The notes below the pieces were generated by a model that saw nothing but the letters and a program-made list of their open reading frames with translations, was not told the origin of the DNA and searched no databases. Position numbers and translations under genes: made by a program. From Mesostigma viride (taxonomy: Eukaryota; Streptophyta; Mesostigmatophyceae; Mesostigmatales; Mesostigmataceae), in contig RPFO01001657.1 of assembly GCA_009746045.1 (NCBI GenBank), positions 1-38,227 on the forward strand: 38,227 nucleotides of DNA. Reading direction: 5' to 3'. Within the stretch, counting starts at the first letter, position 1. Each line of letters begins with the position of its first letter. Of this stretch, positions 25,781-35,143 are shown piece after piece.

Positions 25781-26527
25781 TTAAGCTGAATAACCAGGCA
25801 ACCATTGACGAACGGCTTTGATACCTTTGACCAATCCGAGCACGTCCCCTAATACGGGGACGCGCGCGATGATGTCCCCCGACAGGTTGCCGATCTCTTC
25901 CGCATACCCCAATTCATCAAAGCTGTCCTCCATAACACGCCTGTCGATCGGTTTCATCAACTCCTTTTTAAGCGATTTCGTTCTATTTTTCACGTCCCCT
26001 CGCTGTTCCGCCATTTTGATCATTTCGTCCGACAAGCGCTCGTGCACCGTGCCGTTTAACGACCCTGCGAGGAGTTTAGAAAGGAGCGACATCTTGTTCC
26101 TCTTAAGTGCCTCGTCTGTCAGAATTTTCGCCCTTCTCATCCTCAGGCCGGTCTGTTCTTTCGGGTCTTCGAGGATCTTTTGCGACTCCCTCGCGATTTC
26201 CGCTTTCCGGAACTTTTCGACTTCGGCGTCCACCCCCGCGTCTCGTGCGTACTTGGACCTCCGCAAGCCGCGTCGCGCCTCGCGCACGCCCAAGACCCCG
26301 CCCGACGCCGCCATCATTTTTAGGGTGTCATCGATGGAGCGCTCGGGGTGCAGCAAGGGCAATGCGAGAGTGATCCAAGGCGGTACGGGATACCCCGCAA
26401 TGTTTATCAACGCCGGGATCATGTTGAGGTACACGTATCCTTTCATCTTAGTATTACTTGTCCCGGCGGAGCGCGCCCCCGCGAGTGCGTGGATCATCAG
26501 ACGGACCGGTTTCGGGACCGTATCCAT
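25781..26527 (-). CDS. Helical protein, possibly the C-terminal part of the next locus
   Basis: From ATG 26527 the product has 248 residues: a moderately hydrophobic N-terminal part (YLNMIPALINIAGYPVPPWI) followed by long basic and acidic helices (RRAKILTDEALKRNKM). A hydrophobic C-terminal segment (IARVPVLGDVLGLVKG) comes before the end. The frame is open upstream of this ATG into the neighbouring gene 26557-27060, where the two frames overlap, so the two could be one protein split by a single-base change near 26560. The composition is more AT-rich than in flanking genes. No family is recognised. Confidence 0.5.
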   Translation of the reverse strand: MDTVPKPVRLMIHALAGARSAGTSNTKMKGYVYLNMIPALINIAGYPVPPWITLALPLLHPERSIDDTLKMMAASGGVLGVREARRGLRRSKYARDAGVDAEVEKFRKAEIARESQKILEDPKEQTGLRMRRAKILTDEALKRNKMSLLSKLLAGSLNGTVHERLSDEMIKMAEQRGDVKNRTKSLKKELMKPIDRRVMEDSFDELGYAEEIGNLSGDIIARVPVLGDVLGLVKGIKAVRQWLPGYSA

Positions 26528-26556
26528 CAACTGATCTATAAACGGGATCGTAGACA

Positions 26557-27060
26557 CTAAACGGATATGTCTCCGACGGCCGCGAACACCGTCTTCGCCA
26601 ATTGGCGAATCATGGTCATGACACGAGCGGGGATCAGACGACGCAGAAAAGAGAATCGCTGGCCTGCATTGAGACGTTTGGACACGATCGAGCACAGCTC
26701 AGACTTGGTTTCTTTCGCGAACTCGTCACGTGTCCGTCCGAACAACACGGCAGCGACAGACGCGAGTTGGTCGCGCGTTACGCCTCCATCTGAGGCGAGT
26801 GTCTGTACGCACGCGTCGTGACTCAGGCGGTCGACGACGGCCACGTTCAGTTTATAACACAGATCGGGCGGTCGGATCGCGCGGACTTCCTTCAAGGAGA
26901 TGCCCGGGAAGAGGATCTGATAAAGTCGAATCGCGTCTCTCCGATTCGTACCTTTGAGCGCCCCGTCGAAACATATTATGGCGGAATCGTCCGCGGCTGC
27001 GGTTTTGAGCGCATTCAGCGTTTTCGACGTCGGGGTCTTCTTATGTCCTTTCGAGCCCAT
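26557..27060 (-). CDS. Protein with LC-type helical repeats
   Basis: A 167-residue product with two similar helical units: R-R-D-x-IRLYQILFPG ... PPDLCYKL, and VAAVLFGRTRDEFAKE ... SELCSIVSKRLNAGQR. The same arrangement (KRDEMARVVAAMYPDLP ... KPSLCLLL, then DALCSLAANASSTKQR) is found at the start of the 30890 protein, so the two share a domain. Start: a TATACG element lies 5 bases upstream of ATG 27060 (ATTATACGCGTCC-ATG). The end overlaps the neighbouring frame, so this may be the N-terminal part of a longer protein. No known function; the repeats resemble small helical nucleic-acid or protein-binding modules. Confidence 0.55.
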   Translation of the reverse strand: MGSKGHKKTPTSKTLNALKTAAADDSAIICFDGALKGTNRRDAIRLYQILFPGISLKEVRAIRPPDLCYKLNVAVVDRLSHDACVQTLASDGGVTRDQLASVAAVLFGRTRDEFAKETKSELCSIVSKRLNAGQRFSFLRRLIPARVMTMIRQLAKTVFAAVGDISV

Positions 27061-27065
27061 GGACG

Positions 27066-27071
27066 CGTATA
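27066..27071 (-). promoter_or_regulatory. TATACG element for the 27060 gene
   Basis: TATACG five bases upstream of the ATG at 27060, within AT-rich sequence. Confidence 0.4.
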
Positions 27072-27095
27072 ATTATATGCACAAAAAATATTGCG

Positions 27096-28241
27096 TCAAG
27101 TCCTCGCTGTCAGGCGCCACCGCGTCTGCGCCTTCGTCCGCGGCCGCGTCTGCGACCGCGTCACCCTCCGCGCCGGCGGCTGTTTCCGTTTCCTCGCGGG
27201 TCTCCTTACAGGGACCGGCGGAGGCGGAGGGGGCGGGGGCGGGGGCGGGAGAGGAGGAGGAGATGCGCGGATGCGACGAGTCAACGCCCTCGCGGCCTGC
27301 GTCGGCACCGGCACCGGCGCCGGCGTCCGAGCGGCCGTGGGCGCCCTCGACGCGGACCGCGTCGTCCTCGTGGCCGGCAGCGCGTGCGCCGCCGTCAAGT
27401 CGGGCAACGCGTCCGGTCTCCTGTACGTGTCGCCACAGTTGCCGATGACGGTCATCAAGGGCGCCTCCATCAGGAACCCGAGGCCGTTGCTATCGTCGAA
27501 GATCTCGAAGCCGTACTGGTGGCGGTAGTACCCCGCGAGCTCGCGGTTGTCCTCGATCTCGCACACCGTCGTGCGTCGAAACTTCGCCTTGTCCTCCTCC
27601 GTCTTCATCTTCTTCGTCGTGACCTCGACGTATCGGTTCGTGGCCTTGTGCTGCAAGAGGTACTTGCGCAAGTCCTCGTCGGACATGGTGAGCGCCTTGC
27701 GCTTTTTGGAGTCCTTCGACATCTCGCAGTGTCCCCCGCCGGCCTCCAGTCCGATGACCGCGGTGGCCGGGTCCGTCACGAACCCCTTTTCGACCATGAG
27801 GAAGATCGCCGCGCACAAGAGCTTCTTGCCGAGCCCCGCCAGCGAGGCCCTCTCCGTGCTGGTACTGTCCCCGCGAAACTGCTGCGGACGGACGTAGAAC
27901 CATTCGAGGTACAGGTAGTTGTTCCGCAGTCGCTCGGCCTCGTTCTCCTTCCCGGGCGGCGTGTGCGCCTTGTCCCGTTTCCGGCTGTCGATCTGCACGT
28001 ACGCGAGGTCGTTGTACGGCGGCCGCTCCTCCCTCAACTTTTTCGTCAGGCCGGAGGAGTACCCGCTCGGGATCGGGATCCACAAGTACAATGTCTTGCG
28101 CAGGAATTTGTAGTGGACCTCGAGAGGGAACTCCTTCGTATGGGGCTCCTCTCGGATCCTGTAATCGACGCGCACGCGTTTCGTGGGGATCAGCGCGAGC
28201 TCGTCCGCGAGCCCCGGCGCGTACATGTTGTCCTTGGTCAT
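27096..28241 (-). CDS. GNAT acetyltransferase-like protein with proline-rich basic tail
   Basis: A 381-residue protein with its start at ATG 28241. The region to about residue 280 contains an LGKKLLCAAIFLMVEKG helix, then VIGLEAGGGH and a late NRELAGYYRHQYGFEIF segment. This order (an Ala-rich helix, a strand, then a helix with a Tyr-x-H-x-GF end) is the shape of GNAT enzymes, which move an acetyl group from acetyl-CoA. The classic R/Q-x-x-G-x-G/A loop is not obvious, so the call is tentative. The tail is Ala/Pro/Thr-rich with a run of prolines and ends with many Arg and Lys (RRPARKRKQP). A domain on basic viral proteins or host targets is possible. Confidence 0.45.
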   Translation of the reverse strand: MTKDNMYAPGLADELALIPTKRVRVDYRIREEPHTKEFPLEVHYKFLRKTLYLWIPIPSGYSSGLTKKLREERPPYNDLAYVQIDSRKRDKAHTPPGKENEAERLRNNYLYLEWFYVRPQQFRGDSTSTERASLAGLGKKLLCAAIFLMVEKGFVTDPATAVIGLEAGGGHCEMSKDSKKRKALTMSDEDLRKYLLQHKATNRYVEVTTKKMKTEEDKAKFRRTTVCEIEDNRELAGYYRHQYGFEIFDDSNGLGFLMEAPLMTVIGNCGDTYRRPDALPDLTAAHALPATRTTRSASRAPTAARTPAPVPVPTQAARALTRRIRASPPPLPPPPPPPPPPPVPVRRPARKRKQPPARRVTRSQTRPRTKAQTRWRLTART

Positions 28242-28305
28242 GACGCCACGTCGTAATGCTGTACGCGTCCAAAAAAATATCGCAACGGATTGATAGAAAG
28301 ATACG

Positions 28306-28470
28306 ATGGTCGCGAGACGTCCGAGGCGTCCCAACGGCTGCATCCGTCGCCGGCCCGGTTCGGCCGCCAGGAACCCGTGGGTCCAGCTCGTCATGAAGAC
28401 GTGGGACCAGGGGCGCGGCGGCACCTACAAGCAGGCCATTCAGAAGGCCCGTGCCCAGTGGAACAAGTAA
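28306..28470 (+). CDS. Small basic protein (54 aa) with NPWVQLVMK / YKQAIQKA motif
   Basis: A 54-residue protein, shorter than usual gene-finder limits. An Arg-rich N-terminus (VARRPRRPNG, IRRR) is followed by NPWVQLVMKTW and YKQAIQKARAQW. Short viral proteins with N-(P/A)-W-(V/I)-x2-V-K ... Y-K-x-A-x3-A are, as I recall, widespread in giant viruses and may be DNA-binding or virion-associated. The start follows GATAGAAAGATACG, similar to the other start-proximal elements. It lies alone between two divergent or convergent genes. I am fairly sure it is coding. Confidence 0.65.
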   Translation: MVARRPRRPNGCIRRRPGSAARNPWVQLVMKTWDQGRGGTYKQAIQKARAQWNK

Positions 28471-28891
28471 ACGCACTCGTCCTTGGTCAATGACCCTCGC
28501 CTGATCGATCGAGGGTCGCCGTTCTCGTATCGGTCGTAGACGCGCGCGTCCGTGCGCGCGGCCACGACCGACTCGATTTCGGGGATCCGGCGTGCGATCA
28601 CCGATCGGGCGCGGCGAGGTGGTCCGTCCAATCGCTCATCGTGAGCCCGGGCGCGACGACGTCGCCGTGCACGGGGGTCTGGAACGCGCGCGTCGCGGAG
28701 AGGTTCAAGGGGAGTCCGTCCTCCCTGGCGCGAGGATTGGCGAGGACGCGCGCGTCGCAGCAATCTCCGTGGCGGATGGCGACGGGGTCGTCGCATTGGA
28801 GCAGAGAGCGGAACACGCGGTCGCGGTCCCATTTGGACACGCGTCCGTGGGTGACGGGGTGGTCTCCGGCGGGTACGAACAGGAAGTCCAT
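28440..28891 (-). CDS. Uncharacterised protein (frame-interrupted)
   Basis: From ATG 28891 (after ACATAAAAAA) the product begins MDFLFVPAGDHP and contains a stretch with charged and Cys residues (IRHGDCCDARVL). The first frame closes at 28598, but a coherent continuation (IARRIPEIESVV, VYDRYENGDPRS, ECVYLFHWARAF) follows in another frame to 28440, overlapping the 3' end of the small basic gene by 31 bases. A frame change near 28610 is likely. No family is recognised. Confidence 0.45.
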
Positions 28892-28915
28892 TTTTTTATG
28901 TCGGGAGAATGATAA

Positions 28916-30869
28916 ATGAGCCTCGCGCGGTACCTGCAGCACGTGCAAGGAGGCGACGGTTTTTCTCCGCACATTTTCGACGAGCACTTCGCCAAGTACG
29001 CGAACGAGGGGTACGCCGCCCCCGTCGAGCCGACCGCCGAGGCCGTACCGCCGCCCGTCCCGTACGGCGACATCACGGCGCGGCAGGCAGAGGACTTCGG
29101 GGTGGTTATGGTGGACCGCGACGTGCTTGCGCGGATCATGCGCGCGGTCGAGGAGGTGGAGAGACGCAAGGGTCTTTCGGTTCCGCCGTCGTTGAACTCG
29201 GTGTACGCGAGCGAGGGGGGCGGGTGGCCGGGGGTGACGACGGACGACGGGGAGCTGGTTCGTATGCCGTCTCGCCTGGATTTGGACTACGGTACGAAGA
29301 TGCCTCCGATGATGCTTCCGTCGGACTTTGAGCGCGTGATGGCGCCGATCTACCCGGGGTTCCGTCCGGTGCACGGGGCGGGCGACTCGGGCGGCAACGA
29401 GAGGAGCGACGACGCGCCCAAGGCCTCCTCTACCAGTTCGACCGCGGTCGGCACGGGACACGACCTGACGACTGTCGCGAGTGCGGGTGGCATGTCATCC
29501 GACACGTCTGGAGCGGGGTCGTCTGCGAGCGCCGCAGGTTTTGATACGGACGAAACAGTGGCTAAGGGTGTAGAATTCATTGACGGCGTGCTCGAAATTA
29601 ACGGTGACGATTTTTTTAGAGGTATAGCATCTGATGATAGGATATATATATTGACAAAAGTATCTGAATACGAGGACGCGTTGAATAAATCCCACGTGAC
29701 ACAAGGCCAATACGATAAAATCCTGGAATCGCTGCGCTCTATGTTTCGCGACCCTAGTAAGACGGGATCGGCTTTCGAAAGTTCGTCTCCTTTGTACACA
29801 GATGACGATGCGTTACGTGACGCAGGACAACAACTCGTCAAGTCGATTATGGATGGCGTCCCCTTTGATCGTACAGTATCTTCGGCGATAGCTCCCGATA
29901 TCGATATGACACGTATTAAAGAGGTCGGAGGAGAATTCGAACGTGAAGCGTATGAACTTATGTCAGGGAAAACCCCGGAACATCAAAAGGCCATTGCCGA
30001 AGCGCTTACCATCACGGCCAATGAAATATTGGACAATCCTATGGGAGCTCACGCGACAGCGGAGGACGTAAAAGCGTTGATCGAACTAGCACGCAGTCTT
30101 CCACGTGGACTTGTACACGCGGCTAAACTTGTGGGGGGACGGTGGACGCACTCACGGGTGGCACGATCGGTTATCTTCTACACGGCGATCCTGGATCCGG
30201 TGATCCCAATCCGGGAAACGCCTCACTGCACGGACAGAAGACGATCGATGCCTTGTCCCACATACCAGTGAATATCGAGAAATCGACCAACGCGGACGAC
30301 GTAAAAACACTAGCCGATAACTTAAAATCCTTATTACGTTCGGATGAAAAGTTCCAATACGACGTTAGAAGGGGGGCCTGGAAACATTGGTTGATAAAAT
30401 TATTAACGACCCGTTCGAACATGAGAAGAACGTGATCAGGATGAATTTGGTGCTTAAGGGTATAAATACGATCAGAAGGGAGGCGGAAGGCGTCGCGCGT
30501 CAGGATAGGATCGAGCGTGAAAAGAGTGCAGCCGACGCCCCGTCATTGGCGAAAGTCACATTATCGTTTTTGAGCGAATTTCCATCGCCGACGGATGCGA
30601 AGACGATGTCGGTAAAGAACTTCGTAACAGCTGCGCGGGCGGCATTGCACGGAGTGCCGGGGTTCAGCGATGATGTCAAATCGAAATTAGAAGCAGTCCA
30701 AACAATTCTGAACGAGATGGACGATGCCAAATACAACCCTTCGCTAGATCCAAAAACGCACAATAATAAACTTAATCAGATCAACAAGAAGATCAGAGCG
30801 ATCCGAAACGAGTCGGCCAGAGTGACAAGACCGGACTCATTCCGCGTTGACGAAAAATATCTGACTTGA
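28916..30869 (+). CDS. Long helical protein with GC-rich N-terminus and AT-rich core (frame-interrupted)
   Basis: About 650 residues in three frames; the breaks fall in runs of six G (30133-30138 and 30371-30376). The start at 28916 is part of GATAAATG. Residues 1-205 are Pro-, Val- and Gly-rich with a Ser/Ala/Gly linker at about 170-205 and read in GC-rich DNA (65% GC at 29281-29400). From about 29530 the DNA drops to 39% GC (29581-29700) and the protein becomes purely helical, with a tail of mixed helices. No enzyme motif is seen. The size, low-complexity joint and position next to another such gene suggest a virion structural or tegument role, as inference. Confidence 0.55.
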
Positions 30870-30871
30870 TC

Positions 30872-30877
30872 GTATAC
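30872..30877 (+). promoter_or_regulatory. GTATAC element for the 30890 gene
   Basis: GTATAC 12 bases before the ATG at 30890, just after the stop of the previous gene. Upstream in-frame starts would be non-ATG. Confidence 0.4.
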
Positions 30878-30889
30878 AACATTGATGTC

Positions 30890-33068
30890 ATGACCACTCC
30901 GGGCAACGTGTTACTTTCACTGTACGAGGGCGGCAAGGCCGTCCCGGCCAAGGTGGCGAGCTGGGTGCGGGAGAGCGTCGGGTCCTGCGCGAGCGGCGTC
31001 GGAAAGACGCTCAAGAGGGACGAGATGGCGCGCGTCGTCGCGGCCATGTACCCCGACCTGCCCGCCGAATTCCTGCAGAAAGCGGCCAAACCGTCCCTGT
31101 GTCTCCTGCTGGGCGACGAGATCGTCGGCCGCACGATCTCGGGCTTGTGTCGCCAGGGCCTGGCGGGCGGCCCCGACACGCAACGGCGATTGATCGAGAT
31201 CGTCTCCACGCTCACCCAACAGCCCGCCGCGAGTTTGGTAGCGCTCCCGCGCGATGCGCTGTGTTCACTGGCGGCGAACGCGTCCTCGACGAAGCAGAGA
31301 GCGGGCGCGATGCACGCCGCCAAACTGCTCGACCCGCTCGCGGGCGTCGACTGGTCCAAGGTGGGCGCGCAGGCGTCGTCGGCTCTGTCCGCGGCGGCGC
31401 GCGGCGGGCGCGCGGCGTTCGACGCGTCCAAGGTGATCGGAGAGCAACTATACGACGGGACGAACGCGGTGTTGCAGTCGCCGGTAACGCGCGCGGCGGC
31501 GAGGATGGCGGGACAGGCGGCGATGGCGGGCGGACGGATGGCAGGACAGGCGGCGATGGCGGGGGGCGGATGGCGGGGAGGGCGGCGATGGACATGGTGG
31601 CGCCTCCGCCGTTCGAGATCCACGGGGTGACGCAGCACAGGGCGTACCGGGTGGCTCTGGATTCGGCGCACCGGATGCGATCGGATCGGATCGCGTCGGC
31701 GATGAACCCGTACACGGGCGTGGAGAAGGGCAAGGCGCCCAAGGTGTCCCGCGCGATGCGGAGGGACGGGAACCCGTACGTCGGCTACGGGAACGCCGGG
31801 TATCTTGGTTCCTCAAGGAAGTCCGTCACCGCACCGGGTGCAGGTGTTATCCTCGTCGGTGCAGGTGCGTCCCCTACGCGCTCGCGTTTCCGATTTACTC
31901 CAGAGACACGAGCGAAATCGATACAGGCCTTGAAAAAGGCACGTGTCAGAATCGCCCAAGAGTTACGAAGCTCGATAGTACAAAGCCTTTTGGAAGGCAA
32001 ATCGAGGCAGGAAATCCTGGATTCGCTCGACGGTAAGGACGGGATGCGAGCACTTGTTATGAAAATGTTGGAAACGGCGAATGAACATTTAGATGGTGAA
32101 TTCGGAAAGCTTGCTGCGTATAAAGCACTAGAAGCTACGGAGTGGAGCAGTGACGTGCAGCGTTATGACACACTACTCGAGGGGGAATTGTCGCCACAAG
32201 ATCGCAAGGCATTCGAGGAACTACGCGAGAGAGCGTTGCTGAATTCGGAAAATGCAAAAACAGAATATCGCCAGATTCTGCGAGTGGCGGAGGAAGCGGG
32301 CATAAAAACACTTGACAATAATGAAACGCACAATAGATATCGTGGTGGAGGGACGACTTATACTGTGTCCGACAAGCTCTTGAGTGATACAATTGCATCT
32401 ATAGATAGGGCCAAAAAGAATGACGCACGAACGGGACAAAAGACGGCTCATCTTGTCGTGAACCGAATGAGAGATTATGCCGGCTTGAGTCGCGATGATT
32501 ATCTTGCAGAGATTGTCCAAAAAGAATTAGAAGATAGAACGGCTCGCAAGATCGAAGATGCGTACCCGGGAGCGCTGTCAAGTGGCGTCGGAGCAAGGGA
32601 GTTGTTGAAAGCCAAGGACCGAGACGTGAAAAGAAAAAAACAGCTGACATAATCGAAGGCATGTACCCGGGAATACTGTCGAAGGGCGACAGAGTGAGGG
32701 AGTTATTGAGAGCCAAGGACCAAGCCGAAAAAGTAACTAATACGGATCGGAACCTGGCAATGGGGTTGATGAAGTTCGACCCCGCAGAAACCGATGAATT
32801 ATTAGAACGCAATAGAAAGAGTCGAGACACGGCTGACGATCAAGAGAATGCAGACTCGGGCGACGATGCAGAGAAAGAGAGAGTGAACCAGGCGCGGTAC
32901 GCCCGGTCGGGTCGCAAGCACCGCGCCAAGTCCGCGTCCGCCAAGAAGCCCTCGGTCCGTGTCGCGGCATCCAAGCGGAAGCACCGCGCCAAGTCCGCCC
33001 CGTCATCCGGCTCCTCCTCGCGGCGGTGTTCCCACTCCCTCGGCGCCAACGCCGTCCTATGCGCCTAA
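30890..33068 (+). CDS. Long helical protein with LC-repeat N-terminus and basic KHRAKSA tail (frame-interrupted)
   Basis: About 725 residues across three frames; breaks at a run of six G (31561-31566) and a run of seven A (32634-32640). The N-terminal part (about residues 25-150) has the LC-repeat domain shared with the 26557 gene. Next comes a tandem MAGQAAMAGG repeat, then a conserved-looking block (NPYTGVEKGKAPKVSR). The central helical region is AT-rich (44% GC at 32221-32340 against 70% at 31681-31800). Near the end a unit reading YPGALSS...ARELLKAKD is repeated as YPGILSK...VRELLRAKD. The tail is GC-rich again and holds KHRAKSA twice, with many Lys, Arg and Ser, typical of DNA-binding tails. 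Probably virion- or genome-associated. Confidence 0.55.
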
Positions 33069-33117
33069 CCGGCCCGCGAAATTCTGTCCACTCCCGTTGT
33101 GAGTGTCCCTGCGAACG

Positions 33118-33714
33118 ATGGAGCCCGCCCCGGACGTCGCCCCCGAACTCGTCTGCCGTCTCTGCGGCGACTCCTCGGCCGCCAAGCCCCTCGACTGGAA
33201 GTCCCTCTGCAAGGCCTGTCGCAAGGCCGAGGGGAAGAAGTTCAAGGCGTCCAAGGAGGGCTACTTCCGCAACCAGGTCCACTCCCTGCACAAGACCAAC
33301 CGCCGTTCCGGTCGTCGCCAGGTGTCCCTCACCGCGCGGGACCTGGCCGAGATATGGGACCAGCAGGGCGGTCTGTGCGCCATCACCGCGTTAGAGATGA
33401 CGCACGCGCCCGACTCCGGTCCCGGCCCGTCGGGCCGATCCGCGACCGTCGATCTCATCGATTCGAAGGCCGGCGTCGTCAAGGGGAACGTCCGTCTCGT
33501 CTGTCGCCGCGTCAAGCGCATGAAGGGCAACGATGACGTCGACTCGTTCCTCGACTTCTGCGCCCTGATTGGCGACCGATCCGCGGCACCGTCCACTAGT
33601 GCCGTCAAAGCCGACACGGCCGACGAAAACGACACGAACATGTCGGTCGATCGTGTCGGTTCGGCCGCCCACACGTCCTGGGCCGACATCCAGGACGACA
33701 TCGAGGAAGTATAA
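33118..33714 (+). CDS. HNH-like endonuclease with CxxC zinc pairs
   Basis: A 198-residue protein starting at ATG 33118. Residues 13-34 hold two Cys pairs (CRLC and CKAC). The core at about 84-137 reads GGLCAIT...VDLIDSKAGVVKGNVRLVC...MKG. The G-x-L-C strand, D-L/R-I-D, G-x2-K-G-N-V-x-L-V-C and final MK-x positions are those of viral and phage HNH-like nucleases, where the N of GNV is part of the metal site. The usual catalytic His before the D is not seen; Asp112 occupies that place. The C-terminal 50 residues are acidic and Ser-rich. It may be a nuclease or an inactive relative. The next gene's TATA box overlaps its stop. Confidence 0.65.
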   Translation: MEPAPDVAPELVCRLCGDSSAAKPLDWKSLCKACRKAEGKKFKASKEGYFRNQVHSLHKTNRRSGRRQVSLTARDLAEIWDQQGGLCAITALEMTHAPDSGPGPSGRSATVDLIDSKAGVVKGNVRLVCRRVKRMKGNDDVDSFLDFCALIGDRSAAPSTSAVKADTADENDTNMSVDRVGSAAHTSWADIQDDIEEV

Positions 33715-33717
33715 AGG
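33711..33717 (+). promoter_or_regulatory. TATAAAG box for the 33789 gene
   Basis: GTATAAAGG overlaps the stop of the HNH-like gene and lies about 75 bases upstream of the ATG at 33789, giving it an unusually long leader. The start itself has a Kozak-like context (ACC ATG G). Confidence 0.5.
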
Positions 33718-33788
33718 TCGCCCCGTGCGTTGTCCGAGCTCGTTCCTTTCTCTCCACCTACCTCCACCACCACCGCCGAGTAGCAACC

Positions 33789-34603
33789 ATGGCCTCCACC
33801 ATCGTCCTTTTCGACGACTTCGATGCGGACAAGGTCTTGTACAAGGACCCCAAGCGGTCCGGGCGGGGTCCGTCGGGCCCAGGCGCCCTCTCCGTGTACA
33901 TGTCCTACGGCGTCGACGGCACGCCCATCCGCATCCAGACCCCGCGCATGCGCGCGCCGTTCGGCATCAGCTCCTTCGATCCCAAGCCCGGGACCAACGA
34001 CATCCGCAAGTACACTCTGGACCTCTCGTTCGACCGCCACACCACTGAGGGGTCGGACAACGCGCTCTTCTACGAAATGTGGACGGGGCTCGACGACCGC
34101 AACAAGAAGCAGTCGCATTCCAAGTGCGTGGAATGGTTCGGCAAGAAGATGAGCGACGAACTCATCGGGGAGCTGTACACGTCGGCCATCAAGCCCTCGA
34201 AGAAGGAGGAGTACCCCCCACGCTCAAGTGCAACGTGCCTTTCCGCGACGGCCAATTCCAGTGCCGCTTCTTTGACGAGAACCGCCAGCCCGCCACCTTC
34301 GCGGACGTGCAGAAGGGCTGTGACGTGCAAGTCATCCTGGAGGTGTCGCGCATGTGGTTCATGGACAAGCAGTTTGGGTGCACGCCCGTGGTGCAGTCGC
34401 TGCAGTTCTTCCCGTCGAACCGCATGCCCGACGAGTACTGCTTCGTGGACCGCGGGGTCGCGAACCGCTCGCCCTCCGAGGGGTCAGACGACGAGACCGT
34501 CCGTGAGAACAAGCGGCTCAAGGGACTCTCTGATGAGGAGTTGCACGCCGAGGGCTACACGCGAGACAACAAGGGAAACGTGTACGCGTATGACAACAGC
34601 TGA
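33789..34603 (+). CDS. Conserved-looking viral protein, DUF5871-like (frame-interrupted)
   Basis: About 271 residues. The first frame runs to about 34210, then the coherent rest is in another frame after a run of six C (34214-34219), so a one-base error is likely. The product has beta-type segments (GALSVYMSYGVDG, PFGISSFDPKPG), a helical middle with Lys-rich loops, and a late QSLQFFPSNRMPDEYCFVD block, then an acidic and charged tail. The pattern recalls a family of unknown function in phycodnaviruses and related viruses (DUF5871), from memory only. Its own TATA box and long leader suggest strong expression. It might be a virion or single-stranded DNA-binding protein, but I cannot tell. Confidence 0.55.
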
Positions 34604-34655
34604 AAGGTGGACGTATGCGTGGGCACCGGACTACATCCGTTAGTCTCGAAATTAT

Positions 34656-35108
34656 ATGTCTGCATGTATTATTATCGAACCGATGTTATCCGATTCCCTA
34701 ATAAAATCCTTTTTGGTGGGTTCCTCTGCCCCCATGGGCGCGTTGTTGCCATTGTACTTGTCCGCCGTCCGTTCCGTGGGCGTCCCGGCCCAGCCGGCGC
34801 ACACGGAATGGGTCATATTCCTAGTCATGATCGTGTTAGGCGTAGGAAACCTCGCGGCCGTGCGTTGGACTCGCGAGTACAACAAGCACATTAGCAGCGA
34901 CAGGAAGTTCGTGTACGCGGGCGCGATCGCCGGTCTGACGATAGGTCTGCTCGTGGCCGCGTCCGGTTTCCACCTGTCGTACTTCCCGGGATGGTCGATC
35001 GCCGGCCACGCGATCCCGATCGTCGCATCGACCGCGGCGTACTCGGCCTTGTTCCTGTACGTCCTCAAACCGCTCGACGCGCTCATGAACCAGGTGTGCG
35101 CTTCGTGA
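34656..35108 (+). CDS. Multi-pass membrane protein (150 aa)
   Basis: Four hydrophobic stretches at about residues 28-40, 51-66, 87-102 and 115-135, joined by short loops, with a conserved-looking RWTREYNKHI segment between helices 2 and 3. The start at 34656 follows an ATTATATG context. There is no known motif. It is intact. It sits in a row of plus-strand genes and is probably an envelope or inner-membrane component. Confidence 0.6.
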   Translation: MSACIIIEPMLSDSLIKSFLVGSSAPMGALLPLYLSAVRSVGVPAQPAHTEWVIFLVMIVLGVGNLAAVRWTREYNKHISSDRKFVYAGAIAGLTIGLLVAASGFHLSYFPGWSIAGHAIPIVASTAAYSALFLYVLKPLDALMNQVCAS

Positions 35109-35143
35109 GGGGTCGAGAATCGCGCGGGATACGGTGCAATATC

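Noticed and set aside
28598-29461. 287-residue minus-strand frame upstream of the 28891 start
   Set aside because: Its first part is antisense of the 28916 gene; only the part from the ATG at 28891 is protein-like.
15145-34219. Programmed ribosomal frameshifting as the cause of the frame breaks
   Set aside because: The break sites differ in sequence and direction, and no common slippery heptamer plus downstream structure was seen.
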